From contig DATFLL010000053.1 of the NCBI GenBank assembly GCA_035267785.1, forward strand, positions 1-23,562: DNA of 23,562 nucleotides, given 5' to 3'. Made by a program: the position numbers and the translations under genes. The stretch comes from DATFLL01 sp035267785 (GTDB taxonomy: Bacteria; Pseudomonadota; Gammaproteobacteria; DATFLL01). Shown here piece by piece: positions 15,130 through 22,400 of this stretch; position 1 is the first letter of the stretch, and the number at the start of each line of letters is the position of its first letter. The notes below the pieces were generated by a model. It was given only the letters and a program-made list of their open reading frames with translations, had not been told where the DNA came from and ran no database searches.

Positions 15130-16122
15130 CTAGCGACAGTAAAAACCCGTCTTCCCGTCGGACTGGCAGCGGCGCCCGTTCGGCGCCAGCCGGTCCAGCG
15201 CGAAGCTGCCGTGGTGCTGAACGTCGCCGTAGTAGCAAAACAGGTGCGTACGGTTGTTCAGACGGGTCACCCGTGTCCGATAGGCGTTCAGGACCTGGGC
15301 CTGGCCCGGTGACCACGGCGTGCCGTTGAACGAGTACGGCTGGTGATGGTCGTTGATGCCCTCGATCACACGCGCCGCGGCCTGCTTCGGACACTCGATA
15401 TGCTGGCCCACGTTCGGCGGATTGATGTGAACGCCGCCCGGTGCGTTGACGGGATGCCCTACCGGATGCTGAGCCACTGGAGGATGCCAGCGGCCGTTTC
15501 CGGTGTTACCCGTCGCCGGACGCGGATTCGCCGGGTGGCCCTTCGGCCCGCCGCACTCAACCAACGCGGTGAACGTGAAGTAGTCGTCGTCGTTGGCCTT
15601 GCCGTAGGTCTTGTCGAACTGGTTGTAATACTTGTCCCGGTCGGGATAGTAGTTATCCCAGAAGATGACCTTGGCCCGTTTATGCAGCGTGTGATTGGAT
15701 CCGTGGCACGCCCGGGAGAGCTCATCGTTGGTAAAGGGCGTCACGTGAAGATGGACGTTCTTGAAGTTACACAGGCCCGGGCGCAGTTCCTTGCGCGCCA
15801 TTGTGGTGTCGTGCTCTTTGGCGTCTTTGACCGCGACCTGCGCCACCTCCAGCGTGTAGACCTTCTTGCAGCTTTGGAACACGCCGCTCGGCTTCTGGGT
15901 GCGGCTGACCGCCACATCGGCGGTGCGCAGGCCGGTGATGCGCCCATTCGGGTAGACGCGAAAATGCATCTTCAACGGCGTCCAGCGCACGCTGAACTTG
16001 GGTGTTTCGGCGCGGGCGGGGGCCGCCGCGATCAGCACGGCCGACAACAGCGCAAATATCAGCCAGGGAAGGCGCGCCCAACCGGGGCGCGCCGACGCGG
16101 CAAAAATTCGAAGCTGGTTCAT
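15130..16122 (-). CDS. Exported Cys/His-rich protein, unknown function
   Basis: This 330-residue product is not recognised. AAGGAG lies 8 nt before the ATG, and a signal peptide ends PARAETP (about residue 39). The first mature half is compact and aromatic (FSVRWTPLKMHFRVYPNGRITGL, then VIFWDNYYPDRDKYYNQFDKTYG and a DDDYFTFTALVECGG segment). A Pro/His/Gly/Asn-rich linker follows (about 195-238), then a second half with HLFCYYGDVQHHG and RRCQSDGKTGFYC. Cysteines are spread over both halves (FQSC, GLC, RAC, VEC, IEC, LFC and the C-terminal pair), suggesting several disulfides in an extracytoplasmic protein. Confidence 0.7.
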   Translation of the reverse strand: MNQLRIFAASARPGWARLPWLIFALLSAVLIAAAPARAETPKFSVRWTPLKMHFRVYPNGRITGLRTADVAVSRTQKPSGVFQSCKKVYTLEVAQVAVKDAKEHDTTMARKELRPGLCNFKNVHLHVTPFTNDELSRACHGSNHTLHKRAKVIFWDNYYPDRDKYYNQFDKTYGKANDDDYFTFTALVECGGPKGHPANPRPATGNTGNGRWHPPVAQHPVGHPVNAPGGVHINPPNVGQHIECPKQAAARVIEGINDHHQPYSFNGTPWSPGQAQVLNAYRTRVTRLNNRTHLFCYYGDVQHHGSFALDRLAPNGRRCQSDGKTGFYCR

Positions 16123-16164
16123 GACTCTGCTCCTTACGAACGCGTTGTGCGTACGGCGGCGCGC

Positions 16165-16632
16165 TCAGCGCCGCACGAAGTTCACGCGCGAGCGGCGCGT
16201 GCTGAAGTTGTTGGCGTGCGAGCTCAGGCTGATATGGCGACAGTCGCTGCTCACCTGGCCGGTGGCGTAGGAGAAGATGTTCGGCCGGGCGTAGGTGAAC
16301 ACCTGCACGCTCTGATTGCTGGCGTTGTAGGAAAGCACCTCGTGGACCTCGCCGCGGATCCCCGGCTGCTCGACCCGGTATTGGATCAGGGTCGAACCGT
16401 TGCGCTTGGCCACGCTGAGACGCTTGTCTCCCCAGGCCTTGCTGTAGGGGCTCTCGCGCCACGTCCCCGAGAGGTCGCAGGTGCGCGCGTGATGCCCCGG
16501 GTGGGGCAGGCGCGGGCGGGTCTGGGTCGGCACCCTCGGGCTGGGCAGGGTGCCCCATTTGCCGGCCGCGGCCGCAAGACCGGGCAGACCCAGGGACAGG
16601 GCGCACAGCAGCAGGATCGGATTGATTTTCAT
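16165..16632 (-). CDS. Exported protein, first gene of the secreted cluster, unknown function
   Basis: The 155-residue product starts at the ATG at 16632, with GAGGAGT upstream. The signal peptide is MKINPILLLCALSLGLPGLAA with a cut near AAAAG. After a Pro/His-rich linker (SPRVPTQTRPRLPHPGHH) comes a beta-rich domain beginning CDLSGTWRESPY, with VEQPGIRGEVHEVLSYN and SDCRHISLS. The DLSGTW opening resembles small lipocalin-like or META-like barrels, where a structural Trp sits in a GTW motif; this is only a resemblance. Two cysteines could pair. It is preceded by a candidate promoter at 16740-16767. Confidence 0.68.
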   Translation of the reverse strand: MKINPILLLCALSLGLPGLAAAAGKWGTLPSPRVPTQTRPRLPHPGHHARTCDLSGTWRESPYSKAWGDKRLSVAKRNGSTLIQYRVEQPGIRGEVHEVLSYNASNQSVQVFTYARPNIFSYATGQVSSDCRHISLSSHANNFSTRRSRVNFVRR

Positions 16633-17018
16633 TGTTAACTCCTCGTTGGTTGGGGCCCGCCTCCGCTCGGCGGCCTGAAATTCGTGCACCCTACCCATCG
16701 CAACGGCCGTGCCAACCCGGCCGGGAAATCTATTTCCTCGTTATATCAATGTGTTAAGGGATGTCTTCGACGGGCGCGGGAGGCGGCGGCAGGTTCAGAT
16801 CCGAAATAATTTCAGATTCGAAATATCACGGGCGCAGTTTCGCCGGTTCGGACGGGGCGACGGCCGCGGGCGGGGGCTCTCAGTGCTAAAGGTCCGGGAT
16901 GGACCGGCCGCTATCTCAGATCGTAGGCCCGGCTGCGGCGGGGCCCGACAGCAACCCGGCCGCGGCGCCCTGTTCGACTCCCCGGGCGCCGCGGACCGTC
17001 ACCTTCCGGAGGTCGACC
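16633..17018. promoter_or_regulatory. Divergent control region of the secreted cluster
   Basis: On the minus strand, AAGACA (16762-16767), a 16-bp spacer and an extended -10 TGATATAAC (16740-16748) make a plausible sigma-70 promoter about 100 nt before the first exported gene. Upstream of it, CGAAAT-A-ATTTCA (16802-16814) and TTCGAA (16817-16822) form an AT-rich inverted-repeat cluster like that at 3347-3378. Nothing certain is seen in 16830-17000. Confidence 0.45.
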
Positions 17019-17243
17019 ATGCTGCACAGCCTGTATATCCACATCGAGGAGGATCAGACGGAGGCCAGCGTCGAGGCCATCAAGGGAGCCCTGTTTCAAC
17101 TGCCCCACGTCACCAACGTGGAAATGCGCCTGGATTTGCCGCACGAGGTCCTCGTCGAATTCGAGCCCCACTACGGGGTGCCCATGAACATACTCACCGT
17201 CTTGGGCAAGTGCGGCCTGCGCCCGGACGTTATGTCCGCTTAA
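17019..17243 (+). CDS. Small HMA-fold-like protein without CxxC
   Basis: The 74-residue cytosolic product has the strand-helix-strand-strand-helix-strand layout of heavy-metal-associated domains: LHSLYIHIE, TEASVEAIKGALFQLP, VTNVEMRLD, HEVLVEFEP, then MNILTVLGKCG and RPDVMS. The usual metal-binding CxxC after the first strand is replaced by EEDQTEAS, leaving a single Cys near the end. It is therefore unlikely to be a classic copper chaperone. The start at 17019 has GGAGGT 5 nt upstream; an in-frame codon at 16899 gives a longer frame without support. A strong terminator follows about 110 bp later. Confidence 0.7.
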   Translation: MLHSLYIHIEEDQTEASVEAIKGALFQLPHVTNVEMRLDLPHEVLVEFEPHYGVPMNILTVLGKCGLRPDVMSA

Positions 17244-17354
17244 ATCTCTCTCTCCTGGGGGGTGAGGGGCGAAGCCAGAGGAACGAGGCGACAAGAAGGT
17301 AAGACCGAGAGCTGAGCACTCGTACCTGCAGTCCGGCGAAACCCCAAGAGTAGG

Positions 17355-17381
17355 CGCCGCCCGAACGGGCGGCGTTTTTTT
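17355..17381 (+). terminator. Strong intrinsic terminator
   Basis: The stem CGCCGCCCG/CGGGCGGCG, with AA between the arms (effectively an 8-bp stem with a GAAC loop), is followed by seven T at 17375-17381. It ends the transcript of the HMA-like gene, leaving a 3' region of about 110 nt (17244-17354) in which no further gene is seen. Confidence 0.88.
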
Positions 17382-17382
17382 G

Positions 17383-17606
17383 TGCAGCTCGTTCCTCGCA
17401 ACTCGCGCCTCGGCTGCGTTGCAGCCGGCTTTCGGGCGGTCTTTTTTCCCCTCCTCTTACCCCCTCCCCCTTAGGGGGAGGGTTGGGGCGAGGGGAGTTG
17501 ATTCTGCCGACTGCCTACTGATAACTGCCAACTCCGCGCCGTAGGCGCGGCGCCCTCACGTCTTATTCTTTCTGCCAACTGCCTACTGCAAACTGCCAAC
17601 TCCGAA
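17383..17606. repeat. Heptad repeat/palindrome module
   Basis: The order is: an ACTCG tract and CCTCGGCTGCG..GCAGCCGGCTT (17400-17432); a CCCTCCCCC..GGGGGAGGG palindrome with a GAGGGGAG edge (17461-17498); 7-mers CTGCCGA, CTGCCTA, CTGATAA, CTGCCAA ending in CTCCGCGCCGTAGGCGCGG (about 17505-17550); then CTGCCAA, CTGCCTA, CTGCAAA, CTGCCAA (17573-17601). Confidence 0.75.
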
Positions 17607-17694
17607 CCGCGAGTGAACCCTCCTCGCCGTTGGTACGACTCAAAAACAAATCGGATCCATTCACGGTCCGGAAATCGAGGAGCGGTTCGGGAAG

Positions 17695-17988
17695 ATGAAA
17701 ACCGGCGCAAGAGACATGATCGGCAAGCGCATCAGCGGCGTGGTGTTCAAATCGCCCCGCGATCGCCGCGCCGCACCCAACTCGCAGGTGTTTCTACTGT
17801 TCGACGACGGGACGTATTTCGAGCTCTACTCGCTCGGCACGCCGATTCTGCCCACCGGCGCCGTGCGCACCGGCCGGCTGGCCGACGTCATCGCCTACCT
17901 CGCCGAGGCCTACCAGCTCGACTTCATGGCCGCCGTCGAACCGACAGCGACCGAAGTGGCGAGTATCGAGTCTCGAGTTGCGAGGTAA
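17695..17988 (+). CDS. Small protein of unknown function (97 aa)
   Basis: This is a cytosolic, single-domain product with no signal peptide and no family I can name. It contains strand-rich text (GKRISGVVFKSP, SQVFLLFDDGTYFELYSLG) followed by a helix (RLADVIAYLAEAYQLDFMAAV), consistent with a small alpha/beta fold. The site before the ATG at 17695 is weak; the internal ATG at 17719 (MIGKRIS), with AAGAG upstream, is a possible alternative. The last ~10 codons (ASIESRVAR and stop) are read from a GAGTNNC heptad tract, the reverse complement of the ACTCG-type repeat, so the original C-terminus may have been replaced. Confidence 0.6.
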   Translation: MKTGARDMIGKRISGVVFKSPRDRRAAPNSQVFLLFDDGTYFELYSLGTPILPTGAVRTGRLADVIAYLAEAYQLDFMAAVEPTATEVASIESRVAR

Positions 17989-18098
17989 CCGGTCGCCGTC
18001 GGTCGGGTTAGCGCAGCGTAAGAGGTAAAGGATTACGGTACGCGGGGATTGCGGTCTTTTCGTCCCCACTTGGCTGTGATGGCGGGAATTATTCGATC

Positions 18099-18149
18099 CC
18101 CTCACCCCTACCCCTCTCCCTGTGGGAGAGGGGAAACATCCGCCAGCAC
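18099..18149. repeat. 51-bp hairpin repeat, copy A
   Basis: It contains the 10-bp stem CCCCTCTCCC/GGGAGAGGGG with a 3-nt loop TGT, preceded by CCCTCACCCCTA and followed by AAACATCCGCCAGCAC. It matches copy B at 50 of 51 positions. A similar but diverged palindrome is at 17461-17498. Confidence 0.9.
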
Positions 18150-18419
18150 TGACTCAGCCGTCGGTCGGGTTGGCGCAGCGTAACCCGACACCTCGGCTGC
18201 AAACTGACGGCTGCCAACTCCGCGCCGCAGGCGCAACGCCCTCGAAACTCGTTACTCGCCCCTGCGCCGCCCTTTGGGCGGTGGGGCCGGCCCCCTCACG
18301 TCTTTTATCTGCCCACTGTCCCCGAACGAAGGGTCCCTTCTCCCTCAGGGACCTCGGTACCCCCTGGAGGGGTGGAAGGATAGGATGAGGGGATCAACGC
18401 AACGCACCGATTCCTTTCC

Positions 18420-18470
18420 CCCTCACCCCTACCCCTCTCCCTATGGGAGAGGGGAAACATCCGCCAGCAC
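18420..18470. repeat. 51-bp hairpin repeat, copy B
   Basis: This is a near-identical copy of 18099-18149 (the loop is TAT instead of TGT), in direct orientation and 321 bp away. Confidence 0.9.
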
Positions 18471-18537
18471 CTGACGCGCAGTCCTGAGTCCTCAGCACTC
18501 AGTCCTCAAGCCCGCGAAGCGGGCGTCGCCTCACGCC

Positions 18538-18777
18538 TTATTCGTCCTGCCCACTGCCAACTGATGTCTGGCGACTTTTCTCGAGCAACTCCTCCCTGAC
18601 CACGTTCAGGTCGGGGTGTGCATCGATGCCGAGCTTCACATGCCCGCCCTTGATCTGGGCGACCCACAGCTTGATGGGACCGTTGGCGAACAGGCGACCG
18701 ACGGGGGAATCGGGATCGTGCGAGCCCTCGGGCTCGATGGTGATGTACTCACCGGATTTGCGGGTGACGACGAGCAT
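18538..18777 (-). CDS. csrA: Atypical CsrA-family RNA-binding regulator
   Basis: This 79-residue product is CsrA-like: MLVVTRKSGEYITI is strand 1 with the TRK motif; IKLWVAQIKGGHVKLGIDA covers strands 2-4; NVVREELLEK holds the conserved Arg in VREE. In CsrA dimers the N-terminal strand and this Arg contact GGA motifs in RNA. Between strands 1 and 2 there is an extra loop of about 15 residues (EGSHDPDSPVGRLFANGP) not found in classical ~61-residue CsrA. The C-terminal tail (SRQTSVGSGQDE) is encoded by CTGCCAA-type heptad repeat. The ATG at 18777 is chosen because AAGGAG lies 8 nt upstream; the GTG three codons earlier overlaps that site. The gene sits alone between repeat blocks, so it may be a second, divergent copy. 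Confidence 0.85.
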   Translation of the reverse strand: MLVVTRKSGEYITIEPEGSHDPDSPVGRLFANGPIKLWVAQIKGGHVKLGIDAHPDLNVVREELLEKSRQTSVGSGQDE

Positions 18778-18901
18778 ACTGCGCACTCCTTTGCGTGGAT
18801 GAATTGAAAGCCACGAATGGCGTCCATGGTTACCGATCGCCGGCCCTGCGAAAAGCCCTCAAGCGCCGTAACGGGAAGCAGTTATCAAATTTGCGTTATG
18901 C

Positions 18902-18933
18902 CGCGCCTCCGCGTCAGGACACGCGGAGGCGCG
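18902..18933. other. Perfect 13-bp hairpin with CAGGAC loop
   Basis: The stem CGCGCCTCCGCGT/ACGCGGAGGCGCG is perfect and the 6-nt loop reads CAGGAC on the plus strand. There is no T-tract on either side. A GGA in a hexaloop is the preferred CsrA target in RNA and CAGGA(U/A/C)G is the CsrB repeat core, but csrA itself is transcribed from the other strand. The rest of 18778-18942 is featureless. Confidence 0.6.
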
Positions 18934-19008
18934 CGTCACAAGCTGCTAGCTGCAAGCGACAAGTCCTTAGCCCGCCGCACTCAGCACTGTCTTTCCTGCC
19001 GACTGCCA

Positions 19009-19152
19009 ACTGACGTCTGCCGACTCCGCCCCGAAGGGGCGGCCCCTCGCCCCTCACCTCTTATCCCCTCGGAACTCGCTACTCGTTACTCGCACCTGCG
19101 CCGCCCTTTGGGCGGCGGGCCGGCAGTCCTAAGTCCTCAGCACTCAGTCCTG
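19009..19152. repeat. 144-bp direct repeat, copy 1
   Basis: It matches 19172-19315 at 142 of 144 positions by eye (differences near 19037 and 19048). It spans a full module: CTGACGT-CTGCCGA heptads, GGGGC palindrome, CCTCACCTC, GAACTCG-CTACTCG-TTACTCG, CGCCGCCCTTTGGGCGGCG and CAGTCCT-AAGTCCT-CAGCACT-CAGTCCT. Confidence 0.9.
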
Positions 19153-19171
19153 CCTTTTCTGCCAACTGCCT

Positions 19172-19315
19172 ACTGACGTCTGCCGACTCCGCCCCGAAGG
19201 CGCGGCCCCTCACCCCTCACCTCTTATCCCCTCGGAACTCGCTACTCGTTACTCGCACCTGCGCCGCCCTTTGGGCGGCGGGCCGGCAGTCCTAAGTCCT
19301 CAGCACTCAGTCCTG
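19172..19315. repeat. 144-bp direct repeat, copy 2
   Basis: This is the second copy, offset by 163 bp from the first. The 19-bp spacer between the copies is itself heptad-type sequence (CTGCCAA CTGCCTA), so this looks like a recent slippage or unequal-exchange duplication of one module. Confidence 0.9.
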
Positions 19316-19436
19316 TCTTCCCTGCCAACTGCAAACTGACTACTGCCAACTCGGTTCTCAACTCTTCGCCCCAACCGGCCGCAACTACTATAGTCAATAA
19401 AGAGCGCAGCGCCCGACGGATCGGAGGCCGGCGACC

Positions 19437-22400
19437 GTGCACCCGGAGGAACAAGCCGAATACCGGCAGGCCATTGCCGAGGAGATCGCCGCCTGGGCCG
19501 AGGAGGCCCGGCGCGAGGGCGATGCCTGGTGGCCGGCCGTGGAGCGCACGCCCGCCTGGTTCGACGCCCTGGTGCTACTGGCCGAGCGCCCCGAGCTCTC
19601 CGATCACGAGCGGCGCATCGTCCACCGCGTCATCAAGTACCTGGTCAGTCCCCTCGACCTCATGCCCGAGTTCATCTACGGGCCCAAGGGCTTTCGCGAA
19701 GACCTCGCCCTCATCGCCGAGGCCGTCGAGCGCCTGCGCGCCTCGGTGGGCGAGGCCGTGCTGGCCGCCTGCGGCTTCGACAAGGACGACCCCGGCCTGA
19801 AGCTGGTCGAGGCGCGCGCCGAACACGACATCGAAGACGACGTGCGCTATCACCTGCACCTGCTGCTCGAGGCCGACGCGGTGGCCGGCGACGAGGAGCT
19901 GGCCCACGCGGCCGCCGGCAGCGAGACCGAGGCGCCCGCCGACAACCCCGGCCCGCACACCATGGTCTTCGCCGGGCCGGGCACGGGCAAGACCTATCGC
20001 CTGGAGACCGAGCTGGCCCGCCTGCTGCTCGAGGAGCGCGTACCGGCGCAGCAGATACTGGTCACCACCTTCACCAACAAGGCGGCCGACGAGCTGCGCG
20101 TTCGCGTGCGCCGGCGCCTGGCCGCAAGCGAGCCCGAGACCGCGGTCAACCACATCATGCAGCAGCTCGCCATCTCCACGATCCACGCCTTCTGCTTCCG
20201 GCTGATCAGCGAGTTCCACCACCACGCGCTGTTCCTCAAGGGCGCGCACGCGCCGATGGACGAGACCCAGCGCATGCTGCTGCTGTTTCGCCACGGCATC
20301 GGCAAGCTCAGGCTCAAGGACATCTACCCCGACTGGCAGGCCGAGCAGCGCGCCCTGAGCGGCTGGCACCCGACCGACCTGTTCAACTTCTACGCCCACG
20401 TCGGCGAGGTCTACGACTTTCTCTCCGAGGACGTGGTCAAGGGCGCGGATAAGGAGCTGCGCCACCGCTACCTCCAATTGATCCAGGAGGAACCCGAAGA
20501 GGGCAGCGTCGACGAGCGCATCATTCACAGCTACCCGCGCTACTGGCGTCTGGTACAGGAGGAGGGCTTTCTCGATCACTCCATGACCCTGGCCTACGCC
20601 GAGGCCCTGCTCGACGACCCGCAGGTGCGCGCCCGCGTCCAGGCGCGCTTTCGACACGTGCTGGTCGACGAATACCAGGACACCAACCCCATCCAGGACC
20701 GCATCTTCCGCGCTATCGCCGCCAAACACGGACGGCTGTTCGCCGTGGGCGACGACGATCAGTCCATCTACGCCTTTCGCGGCGCCGACGTGCGCAATGC
20801 CACCGAGTTCGCCGAGCGCTGGCCTGGCGCCGCCGTCGAGCGCCTGGAGGAAAACCGCCGCTCCACCGCCAGGCTCGTCGCCGGCGCCCAGGCGCTGATT
20901 CGGCGCAATACCATCCGCCAGCCCAAGGACCTGTTCACGCAAAACCCCGAGGGCGTGCCGCCCTGGCGCGTGGAGGCCGACTGGGACGCACTGCCCGAAG
21001 CCGTGGCCGATGCGCTCATTCGCATGAAAGCGTCCGGCGCCTTCGAGCACTGGGACGAGGTCGCGCTGCTGTTTCGCGGCCTGACCGGGCGCGTACCGCT
21101 CTATCGCCAGGCGCTCGCCGAGCGCGATATCCCCAGCGCGCTCACCGGCGACCGGCGCTTTCTCGCCCGCCCCCTGGTCAAGGGCCTGATGAAGACGCTG
21201 GCCATGGTCGCCGACGACCCGGAGAAGATCACCAACCGCAAACGCGCCCACCGCCCGTTTTTCGAGGCGCTGGGCTGGACCGATCGGGCCGCCATGCTCG
21301 AGGCCATCCGCGAGTGGAACGAGGGCGTACAAGAGGGCCGCTTCGAGACGCTGCTCGAGCTGTTCTACACCATCGTCAACGACACCAGCGCGCTCGGCGA
21401 CGATACGCTGCTGCCCGACCTCGGCCACCTGTCCGGCTTTATCGCCGCCGCCGAGGCCCAGCTCACCAGTCCCGATCTCAAAAAGCGCCTCAAGTACTTC
21501 CTGCGCTACGCCGAGGCCGCGGCGGCCAGCTTCGCCGGGCCCGTGCCGCAGGCCGAGGACGAAGTGCAGATCATGACCATCCACAAGGCCAAGGGTCTGG
21601 AGTTTCCGGTCGTGATCGTCGCCGACGCGGTCGAGGGCTGCCTGCCCGCGGGCTTCGGCGAGAACACCCGCGACCGCCTGCGCCAACGGCTCGCCGGACT
21701 CGCCCCGCGCCTGGACCCCGTCGAAGAAGAGCGCCGCGTGCTCTACGTGGCCCTGACCCGCGCCGAGCGCTACGCCCTGCTCGCCACCGATCCCAAGTCG
21801 CCGTCGCCCTATCTAAAGGAGTTCGACAACGAGCCCTTCCCCGAGAGGCTGCCCGAGCCGAGTGCGCTAAAGCCCTTTTACGATCACGCCGCGCACGGCG
21901 TGCCCCCGCTGCATCTGCACCACAGCGGCGTGTACGACTATCACTTCTGCCCTCGCCGGTATCTCCTGGCCGATGCCTGCGGGTTTGCCAGCCAGGTCAT
22001 CGCCCCCGTGCGCGCCGGCCAGACCCTGCATCGCGCGCTGGAGATCTACCACCGCCTCAAGGCCGACGGCGAGCAGGTCACCCCCGAGCGGCGCGAGCGC
22101 ATCTTCGAGCGCGCCTGGGTGCGCCCGCGTGATACCAAAAAAGCAAAAAAGGAATACGAGCAGCTGTTCGGCGTGTTCGACACCTTCGCGGGGCAATGGG
22201 AAGACGAGTACGACGGGCGCCGCACCCGCGTCATCGAGACCGAGCAGCCCTTCTACGCGGCCGAGGGCAGCGGCGTGCTCGCCGGCAAGATCGACCTGGT
22301 GCGCGAGCGCGACGACCGCCTGGAGATCGTCGAGCTCAAGTTTCACCAGAACCCGATGATGCCCGACTATCCCAGCAAACAGCTCGAGCACTACTCGCTC

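Larger units (their letters stand above)
17989..18537. repeat. Repeat-only intergenic region
   Basis: No gene is supported in this 549-bp stretch. It holds two copies of a 51-bp element (18099-18149 and 18420-18470), heptads CTGCAAA, CTGACGG, CTGCCAA with CTCCGCGCCGCAGGCGC (about 18198-18232), an ACTCG tract (18245-18258), CGCCGCCCTTTGGGCGGTG (18266-18284) and a CAGTCCT/GAGTCCT/CAGCACT/CAGTCCT tract (18479-18508) running into csrA. It has the same parts list as the other modules. Confidence 0.75.
18943..19360. repeat. Heptad repeat/palindrome block upstream of the helicase gene
   Basis: It begins with CTGCTAG/CTGCAAG-like units, contains the duplicated 144-bp segment (19009-19152 and 19172-19315), and ends in four exact heptads, ACTGCCA ACTGCAA ACTGACT ACTGCCA. 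All three heptad classes are present, with CCGCCCCGAAGGGGCGG and CGCCGCCCTTTGGGCGGCG palindromes between them. No gene is supported. Confidence 0.8.

Noticed and set aside
16899..17018. Longer N-terminus for the HMA-like protein
   Set aside because: The upstream frame is Pro/Ala-rich without a ribosome site, while GGAGGT sits before the ATG at 17019.
17244..17354. Possible structured small RNA between the HMA-like gene and its terminator
   Set aside because: I could not match it to any known RNA family or find a promoter; it is more simply a 3' untranslated region.
17505..19360. CRISPR array
   Set aside because: The repeat units are 7 bp and palindromes of varied sequence, with no regular 25-40 bp repeat/spacer alternation and no cas genes.
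19365..19394. Sigma-70 promoter for the helicase gene
   Set aside because: TATAGT is reasonable, but the -35 (TTCGCC) matches only three of six, so it is mentioned with the gene and not claimed as a separate site.
19575..21686. A 703-codon minus-strand open frame
   Set aside because: It is a shadow of the helicase-nuclease gene, whose motifs are all in the plus frame.
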